A stretch of 11,348 nucleotides of DNA, taken from an uncultured Paracoccaceae bacterium (GTDB lineage Bacteria; Pseudomonadota; Alphaproteobacteria; Rhodobacterales; Rhodobacteraceae). The DNA lies in NCBI GenBank assembly GCA_913054485.1, contig CAJXHQ010000049.1, positions 1-11,348 on the forward strand. Reading direction: 5' to 3'. The position numbers and the translations under genes are program-made. Shown piece by piece: positions 7,055 through 11,348 of the stretch (the stretch's first letter is position 1; every line of letters begins with the position of its first letter). The notes beneath the pieces are model-generated. The model was not told where the DNA came from and did not search any database. It saw only the letters and a program-made list of their open reading frames with translations.

Positions 7055-8287
7055 ATGAGCAGATTCAAGGCCCTGTTGACCGCCGCTTTTGCGGTCTTTG
7101 CCGCATTGCCTGCGGCTGCGTCCGACTTCAGCGCGCTGGCGCGGGTGATCCCCGCGGAAAGCCGCATCACGGACGCCGGCCGCGGCGGGGCCGATCTGCG
7201 GCTTGGGCTCAGCCAGGGGGTGCCCTACAGGATCTATACGCTGGATCAGCCGCCCCGGTTGGTGCTGGACTTCCAGGAGGTCGATTGGACCGGGCTGCGG
7301 GCCGGAGACCTGCTGCAGAGCGACGAGGTGAGCTCGGTGCATTTTGGCACCTATGTGCCCGGCTGGTCGCGGTTGGTGCTGGAGCTGGCAGGCCCGATGA
7401 AAGTGGAGACCGCGGCGTTGCGCACAGACAGCGCGGGCATGGCGCTTCTGAATGTCTCTCTGGGCCGGGAGGATGCTGAAGATTTTGCCGCTTCGGCCGG
7501 CGCGCCCAAGGACGCCCGCTGGGACGCGGAGGCGCCCCGGGCTGAGGAAGCAGCACCTGAAGGCCGCGATCTGCCGCCGCTGGTGGTGCTGGACCCCGGC
7601 CATGGCGGCATCGACCCCGGTGCCGAGGCCGAGAGCGATGACGGCCATGTGGTGGAAAAAGAGCTGATCCTGGGATTTGCCTATGAGCTGAGCGATGTCC
7701 TGGTGCGCTCGGGGCGGTTCCGGGTGCAGCTGACCCGCAATGATGACTACTTTGTGTCGCTTGAAAAGCGCATAGCTCTGGCACATCAGGCGGGCGCGGA
7801 TGTCTTTGTCTCGCTGCATGCGGATTCGCTGGCGGACGGGCGTGCCCATGGGGCCACGGTACATGTGCTGTCGCGCGATGCGTCCGATGTGGCCTCGGCC
7901 AAGCTGGCGGAACGTCACGACCGGGCGGACCTTCTGGCTGGCGCGGACCTGAGCGATGCAGATGACAGGGTCACCGGCATTCTGCTGGATCTGGCGCGGC
8001 AGGAAACCCAGCCCCGCAGCGAAGCGCTGGCCGTGGAGCTGGTGGCAGGCATGGCGGAGGCCGGCGGGCCGATGAACCGCCGTCCGCTGCGCAAAGCGTC
8101 GTTTTCGGTGCTGAAGGCCGCTGATATCCCTTCGGTTCTGGTTGAACTTGGGTTTCTGTCCAGCAAACGGGATCTTGCCAACCTTCAGGATCCGGCCTGG
8201 CGCGCAAAAATGGCGCGGGGTATCCGCGACGGGCTGATCGCCTGGCAAGAGGCGGACACTGCAAAAAAGGCGCTGGTGCGCCCGTAG
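7055..8287 (+). CDS. amiC: N-acetylmuramoyl-L-alanine amidase, AmiC type (AMIN + Amidase_3)
   Basis: This is a periplasmic zinc hydrolase that cuts the bond between MurNAc and the stem peptide during septal peptidoglycan splitting. It has 410 residues. A signal peptide ends near residue 22 (LPAAA). An AMIN domain at about 30-140 targets the septum or peptidoglycan. After a short acidic linker comes Amidase_3 at about 173-398, with zinc ligands His183 (DPGHGGIDPG), Glu201 (VVEKEL) and His255 (SLHADS) and catalytic Glu364 (LVELGFLS). The stretch at about 280-318 (AKLAERHDRADLLAG ... ILLDLARQ) matches the autoinhibitory helix region of AmiB/AmiC, which implies activation by an EnvC/NlpD-like LytM protein. 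That partner is not in the window. The ATG at 7055 is supported by AAGAGG 6 nt upstream; the open frame before it overlaps the aminotransferase end and lacks a signal. The symbol is by homology only. Confidence 0.93.
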   Translation: MSRFKALLTAAFAVFAALPAAASDFSALARVIPAESRITDAGRGGADLRLGLSQGVPYRIYTLDQPPRLVLDFQEVDWTGLRAGDLLQSDEVSSVHFGTYVPGWSRLVLELAGPMKVETAALRTDSAGMALLNVSLGREDAEDFAASAGAPKDARWDAEAPRAEEAAPEGRDLPPLVVLDPGHGGIDPGAEAESDDGHVVEKELILGFAYELSDVLVRSGRFRVQLTRNDDYFVSLEKRIALAHQAGADVFVSLHADSLADGRAHGATVHVLSRDASDVASAKLAERHDRADLLAGADLSDADDRVTGILLDLARQETQPRSEALAVELVAGMAEAGGPMNRRPLRKASFSVLKAADIPSVLVELGFLSSKRDLANLQDPAWRAKMARGIRDGLIAWQEADTAKKALVRP

Positions 8288-8298
8288 GAGAGCGGGCT

Positions 8299-8354
8299 GG
8301 GGGCTCTGCCCCCGTCGCTTTGCGGCTCCCCCGGGATATTTTCAGCCAAATGAA
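8299..8354. terminator. Structured terminator element between convergent amidase and ybdK genes
   Basis: A GGGGGC-TCT-GCCCCC hairpin (8299-8313) is followed by a 5-bp GTCGC-TTT-GCGGC hairpin (8314-8326), then CCCCC (8328-8332), which can pair alternatively with the first GGGGG. After that comes GGGATATTTTC, a T-rich tail suited to terminating the + strand amidase transcript. The element fills the 76-bp convergent gap. It is similar to the reverse complement of the element at 3644-3699. Confidence 0.75.
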
Positions 8355-8363
8355 TGCGGATCT

Positions 8364-9497
8364 TCAGAGGTCGGTGTGGAACTCCTCGGTGAGATGTTCG
8401 ACGATGGAGCGCAGGGCTGCGTCTTTATCGCCGCCTGCTTCTGTCACCCCGTTGAAGACTTTGCGCTGCCGTTCGGCGCTGGTGCCGCCCGAGAGGATTT
8501 CGCGGATGCCTGCGATTTCATCTAAGGATTGCAGCGCCTCGCCGTCTTCCTCCAGCAGCTCGATCAGTTCTTCCCCCAGCTGATCAAAGGGGACCAGCGC
8601 GCGCTGGCCGAAGTCGATCATCCCTTCCGAGGTGCCATAGCGCTGCGCGCGCCAGCGGTTTTCCTCGATCAGGAAGCGGTCATAGAGCCGCCAGCGCTGG
8701 TTGCGGGTGGCCAGCCGCCACAGCATCCGGGTCAGCGCCTGCGTCAGTGCGGCCAGCGTCAGCGCGTGCTCCAGCCGCGGCGAGACATCGCAGATCCGGC
8801 TTTCCAGTGTCGGAAACCGCGACGAGGGGCGCAGGTCCCACCAGATTTTCGAACTGTCCTCGATCACGCCGATGGTGGTCAGCGCATCGACCGAGCGTTC
8901 ATATTGCGCCCAAGAGTCCAGTTGCGGCGGCAGGCCGGTGCGCGGCAGGTTGTCGAAAATGGACAGCCGGTGCGAGGCCAGCCCGGTGTCCTCGCCCTGC
9001 CAGAAGGGGGAGGAGGTGGAGAGCGCCAGCAGATGGGGCAGGAAGTAGCGCAGCTGGTTCATCAGGTCGATCCGCATGTCCGGATCGTTGATGCCCACAT
9101 GCACATGCATGCCGCAGATCAGCATGCGGCGCACCACCCAGCCCAGATCCTTGCGCAGCCCGTCGTAGCGTTCCTTCCTGGTGTGGTGCTGCTGGCGCCA
9201 GTCGCCGAAGGGGTGGCAGGAGGCCGCAATCGGCATCAGGTTGTAGCGCGCGGCCACCGCGGCCACTGTGCTGCGCAGATGTTTCAGATCCTCGCGTGCC
9301 TCATTGATGGTGCCGCAGACCTTGGAGCCGATCTCGATCTGGCAGTTGAGGTATTCCGGGCTGATCTGGCTGCCCAGTTCGGCCTGGCAGGCCTCCATCA
9401 GCCCGTCCGGGGCCGGGGCCAGCGCCAGGCTGTCGCGGTCGACCAGCAGGTATTCTTCTTCAATTCCAATGGTGAAATCGGGTTCGTTCAATGGCAT
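8364..9497 (-). CDS. YbdK-family carboxylate-amine ligase (glutamate-cysteine ligase 2 fold)
   Basis: This is a soluble ATP-dependent ligase of the GCS2/YbdK family, whose members join a carboxylate to an amine. E. coli YbdK has weak gamma-glutamylcysteine synthetase activity, and the physiological substrate here is unknown. The 377 residues are close to the usual length of about 370. Visible motifs are GIEEEY (11-16, nucleotide/metal-binding acidic cluster), CGMHVHVGI (128-136), [17 protein letters not shown] (221-237) and [11 protein letters not shown] (278-288), all characteristic of the family. The ATG at 9497 has an excellent GGGAGG ribosome site 7 nt upstream (bases 9505-9510). It stands alone, convergent with the amidase gene and divergent from the methyltransferase gene. 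It is not the main GshA type of alphaproteobacteria, so a role in glutathione synthesis should not be assumed. Confidence 0.92.
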   Translation of the reverse strand: MPLNEPDFTIGIEEEYLLVDRDSLALAPAPDGLMEACQAELGSQISPEYLNCQIEIGSKVCGTINEAREDLKHLRSTVAAVAARYNLMPIAASCHPFGDWRQQHHTRKERYDGLRKDLGWVVRRMLICGMHVHVGINDPDMRIDLMNQLRYFLPHLLALSTSSPFWQGEDTGLASHRLSIFDNLPRTGLPPQLDSWAQYERSVDALTTIGVIEDSSKIWWDLRPSSRFPTLESRICDVSPRLEHALTLAALTQALTRMLWRLATRNQRWRLYDRFLIEENRWRAQRYGTSEGMIDFGQRALVPFDQLGEELIELLEEDGEALQSLDEIAGIREILSGGTSAERQRKVFNGVTEAGGDKDAALRSIVEHLTEEFHTDL

Positions 9498-9529
9498 GTT
9501 CCGCCCTCCCAGCGGTGTCTGCCTTCAGG

Positions 9530-9590
9530 AAAGCGGCAACTGGCCGCTTTGCCAAGGTGTTTTGCCTGTTGGACCGCCCGCAAAAGGCGG
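9530..9590. other. Two hairpins in the divergent ybdK/methyltransferase gap
   Basis: The 133-bp divergent region contains an 8-bp perfect stem, AAAGCGGC (9530-9537) and GCCGCTTT (9543-9550) with a 5-nt loop. A 5-bp stem follows, CCGCC (9574-9578) and GGCGG (9586-9590). Both lie where the promoters of the flanking genes should be. They could be operators, 5'-UTR structures or remnants. No consensus -35/-10 pair is clear on either strand. Confidence 0.4.
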
Positions 9591-9630
9591 ATAAGCAACA
9601 TGAGGTTCAGTGAAACGGGGCTAGTGCAGC

Positions 9631-10473
9631 GTGAAAAAGAGAAAATTCCCGAAACTCAATGCGTTTCTGAAGCGCTGGCAGATCCGGGCTGTTGATGGCC
9701 GAGAATTTGACGCTGAACGCGCCCGGCTGGAGGCCTTTGAAGCGCGCGGCGGGCTGGACAGTGCCGCCTATGCGCTGAGCCCCGGCATGGAGGGTTTTGA
9801 CCTGACGCAGCTGACAGCGGAATTTGCGGCCCATAAGGACGCACTGGCGGCGCTGAAGGCGGGCGACAACAAGACCGGCTATACCCACGGCAATGAATAC
9901 TATGATGCGCCGGATGCGGATGCGCTCTACCTGATGATCCGCCGCTTTCAGCCTAAGCGGGTGATCGAAGTGGGCTGCGGTAATTCCACCCGCATCACCC
10001 GGCAGGCGGTCATTGACGGGGGGCTGGACACGCAGATCACCGCCATCGACCCGTACCCGAGGGCGGACATTGCCCATGTGGTGGATCACTTTGAGCAGAA
10101 ATACCTGGAAGACGTGGACCCGGCGCTGTTTGAGACGCTGGAGGCGGGCGACGTGCTGTTCATCGACAGCAGCCACCAGGTGCGGATGAGCAACGACGTG
10201 GCGCATCTGTTCTGCCGGATCATTCCCGCGCTGAAACCCGGCGTGGTGATCCATGTGCACGATGTCTTCCTGCCTTACGAATACCCCAAGCGGTTCTTCT
10301 ACGACTGCCCGTCCTGGGGGGAGCAATACGTGCTGCATGCCACACTTCAGGGCGGCCAGTACAATATGCTCTGGCCCGGCTATTTCCTGCAGCGGGCGCG
10401 CCCCGATGCGGTGGCAGCGCTGCCCTTCCTGGGCGAAGGCCGCGCGCAGAGCCTCTGGGTGCAGAAGCGCTGA
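9631..10473 (+). CDS. Class I SAM-dependent methyltransferase, substrate unknown
   Basis: This is a predicted cytoplasmic S-adenosylmethionine methyltransferase of 280 residues. A very basic N-terminus (KKRKFPKLNAFLKRWQIR) precedes a helical region. The Rossmann core begins at about 108, with the glycine-rich SAM motif VIEVGCGNST (111-120), an acidic ITAIDPYP strand end (136-143) and FIDSSHQV (177-184). HVHDVFLPYEYP (208-219) follows, all as in Methyltransf_24-like enzymes. No membrane segment or signal is seen. GTG at 9631 is the only plausible start, since the next in-frame ATG is about 52 codons further in. A GGGG (9617-9620) ten bases upstream is a poor ribosome site. The neighbours give no clue to the acceptor; such enzymes often modify small molecules or sugars near glycan clusters, but none is visible here. 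It ends 15 bp from the convergent L,D-transpeptidase stop. Confidence 0.82.
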   Translation: MKKRKFPKLNAFLKRWQIRAVDGREFDAERARLEAFEARGGLDSAAYALSPGMEGFDLTQLTAEFAAHKDALAALKAGDNKTGYTHGNEYYDAPDADALYLMIRRFQPKRVIEVGCGNSTRITRQAVIDGGLDTQITAIDPYPRADIAHVVDHFEQKYLEDVDPALFETLEAGDVLFIDSSHQVRMSNDVAHLFCRIIPALKPGVVIHVHDVFLPYEYPKRFFYDCPSWGEQYVLHATLQGGQYNMLWPGYFLQRARPDAVAALPFLGEGRAQSLWVQKR

Positions 10474-10488
10474 GCGCGGGTAGAGCCG

Positions 10489-11079
10489 TTACAGCAGGCG
10501 GACTTGGGTGCCGACCTGCACCAGCGCGTAAAGCTCCTCTACGTGGCTGTTGAACAGACCGATGCAGCCGGAGGAGCTTTGCCGCCCGATCTTGCGGGTG
10601 TCATGGGTGCCGTGGATCAGATAGGCGGGCCAGGTCAGATACATGGCGCGGGTGCCTAAGGGGTTCATCGGGTCGCCGCCTTCCACATGTTTGGGCAGAT
10701 CGGGATCGCGCTCGCGCATGTTGGCGGTGGGCGTCCAGCCCGGATTTTCACGCTTGCGCACCACTTTACTATAGCCGCGTTTTGTCAGCTCTTCGGTCAG
10801 CGGCACCGAGGAGGGGTAAAGCTTGTAGGTGCCATCCGCCCCCCAGTAGTGCAGTGCACGGCTGTTGATGTCGGCCATCAGGCAGCCCACGCCGAGGTCG
10901 TCGAAATGGTCCTGCCAGTTCTGCTGCTGGAAAGAAGAGATATTGCGCTTGGCGGGGGGCAGCTGATTGGAGGGCGTTTCAACGGCGGGAGCCTCCTGGG
11001 CGCGGGCGATGGCCGGGGTTGCCAGCGTGGCAGCAGCCCCGATCAGGGCATGGCGGCGGGTCAGGCGGAATTGGGTCAC
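10489..11079 (-). CDS. Tat-exported L,D-transpeptidase (YkuD domain)
   Basis: YkuD enzymes make 3-3 peptidoglycan crosslinks or attach proteins to the wall in the periplasm. This one has 196 residues. A twin-arginine signal (LTRRHALIG, Arg8-Arg9) is followed by a hydrophobic stretch and a cleavage site after ARA (about residue 27). The catalytic YkuD domain occupies about 63-196, with His156 in the HGTHDTRKIG segment and catalytic Cys172 in SSSGCIGL (bases 10564-10566). Compared with the textbook SHGC(I/V)R motif, the His is Ser and the Arg two residues after Cys is Gly. The GTG start at 11079 has GGAG 7 nt upstream and places the Tat motif correctly. It stands alone, tail-to-tail with the methyltransferase. 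The short form carries no LysM or other wall-binding domain. Confidence 0.9.
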   Translation of the reverse strand: MTQFRLTRRHALIGAAATLATPAIARAQEAPAVETPSNQLPPAKRNISSFQQQNWQDHFDDLGVGCLMADINSRALHYWGADGTYKLYPSSVPLTEELTKRGYSKVVRKRENPGWTPTANMRERDPDLPKHVEGGDPMNPLGTRAMYLTWPAYLIHGTHDTRKIGRQSSSGCIGLFNSHVEELYALVQVGTQVRLL

Positions 11080-11227
11080 GGGGGCGCTCCGGATTATTGT
11101 CTGCTCGGTTTCAACGGCCTACCTTAGGGAGGGCGGGGCGCGCCGAACAGGGCTTGGGCACTGACATCTGTGTGAGCCGCGTGTTTGAGCAAGAATTTGC
11201 CGCTGCTGTGCGCTGGTCAGGGAATGG
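11080..11227. other. Intergenic leader upstream of the L,D-transpeptidase
   Basis: These 148 bp lie between the transpeptidase start and the terminator of the next gene. The promoter of the transpeptidase should be here, reading leftward. I see no convincing -35/-10 pair. The open frames crossing it on the + strand lack family resemblance and a start context, so I leave it non-coding. Confidence 0.35.
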
Positions 11228-11256
11228 AAAAAGCCCGCCGGAAACCGGCGGGCTTT
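11228..11256 (-). terminator. Strong intrinsic terminator for the right-edge gene
   Basis: A perfect 9-bp GC stem, GCCCGCCGG (11233-11241) and CCGGCGGGC (11245-11253) with an AAA loop, is extended by three A-T pairs. Read on the - strand, the stem ends in TTTTT (complement of 11228-11232). It lies 27 bp after the stop of the partial gene at 11283. On the + strand it ends in only TTT, so its main direction is leftward. Confidence 0.9.
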
Positions 11257-11282
11257 GGTGTTGTCCGTGAGTGGATGGAGGG

Positions 11283-11348
11283 TTAGTCCATGGCCTTGAA
11301 GTTGAACTCGCCGCCTTCTTTGATGCCGGAGAACCAGCGCGCGGTCAC
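11283..11348 (-). CDS. C-terminal end of an unidentified protein (partial)
   Basis: The final 21 codons before a TAA (11285-11283) are open to the window edge on the - strand and are followed by a strong terminator, so this is very probably a real gene end. The visible tail has the residues ARWFSGIKEGGEFNFKAMD. I do not recognise the family from this fragment and assign no function. Confidence 0.65.
   Translation of the reverse strand: MTARWFSGIKEGGEFNFKAMD

Noticed and set aside
6791..8248. 485-codon - strand open frame opposite the amidase
   Set aside because: It spans two unrelated + strand genes whose catalytic motifs are intact. The composition is that of an antisense shadow.
8529..9695. 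388-codon + strand open frame opposite the ybdK-family gene
   Set aside because: Low-complexity Gln/Arg/Ala-rich shadow of a well-supported ligase gene with a strong ribosome site. It also runs through the divergent promoter gap into the methyltransferase start.
11134..11146. GGCGCGCC palindrome near the right edge as a regulatory site
   Set aside because: Eight-base GC palindromes are common by chance at this GC content and it has no promoter context.
1..11348. Defence island, prophage, insertion sequence, CRISPR or toxin-antitoxin content
   Set aside because: No transposase, integrase, repeat array, terminal inverted repeats or small toxin-like pairs were found. All clear genes are housekeeping or envelope genes.

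Overview
The window is a high-GC alphaproteobacterial chromosome segment. It most likely comes from a Roseobacter-group member of the Rhodobacteraceae (Leisingera, Phaeobacter or Ruegeria-like). The evidence is the Shemin-pathway 5-aminolevulinate synthase (hemA), the order hemA - rodZ-like - ispG, the character of the proteins, and GC-hairpin terminators with a TATTTTC tail. The genus assignment is inference. The window is densely coding, has no stretch over about 215 bp without a gene, and shows no tRNA, rRNA, CRISPR, phage or insertion-sequence signature.

Left block (2-3620, + strand): the 3' part of hemA (heme/bacteriochlorophyll precursor synthesis), a RodZ-like membrane HTH protein (cell shape), and ispG (MEP isoprenoid pathway). 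ispG ends at a convergent junction that holds a strong bidirectional hairpin terminator. Next (3711-5827, - strand) is a two-gene periplasmic module. A BepA-like M48 metalloprotease with TPR repeats is followed, with an ATGA stop/start overlap, by a ScsC/DsbA-type thiol oxidoreductase.

The protease gene diverges from a class I aminotransferase with only about 22 bp between start codons. The aminotransferase is followed by an AmiC-type N-acetylmuramoyl-L-alanine amidase on the + strand (5850-8287). That pair ends at a second convergent junction carrying a related terminator element in inverted orientation. A YbdK-family carboxylate-amine ligase (- strand) comes next. It diverges across a hairpin-containing gap of 133 bp from a class I SAM methyltransferase (+ strand, GTG start). 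The methyltransferase runs tail-to-tail into a Tat-exported L,D-transpeptidase (- strand, GTG start). At the right edge are a perfect GC-rich terminator and the last 21 codons of an unidentified - strand gene.

The functional theme is envelope maintenance: RodZ, amidase, L,D-transpeptidase, periplasmic protease and disulfide enzyme, interspersed with core metabolism. I find no convincing new multi-gene system. The points most worth following are the translationally coupled M48-TPR/ScsC-like pair, the inverted pair of terminator-like repeats at both convergent junctions, the almost absent spacer between the divergent protease and aminotransferase genes, and the altered YkuD active-site motif.
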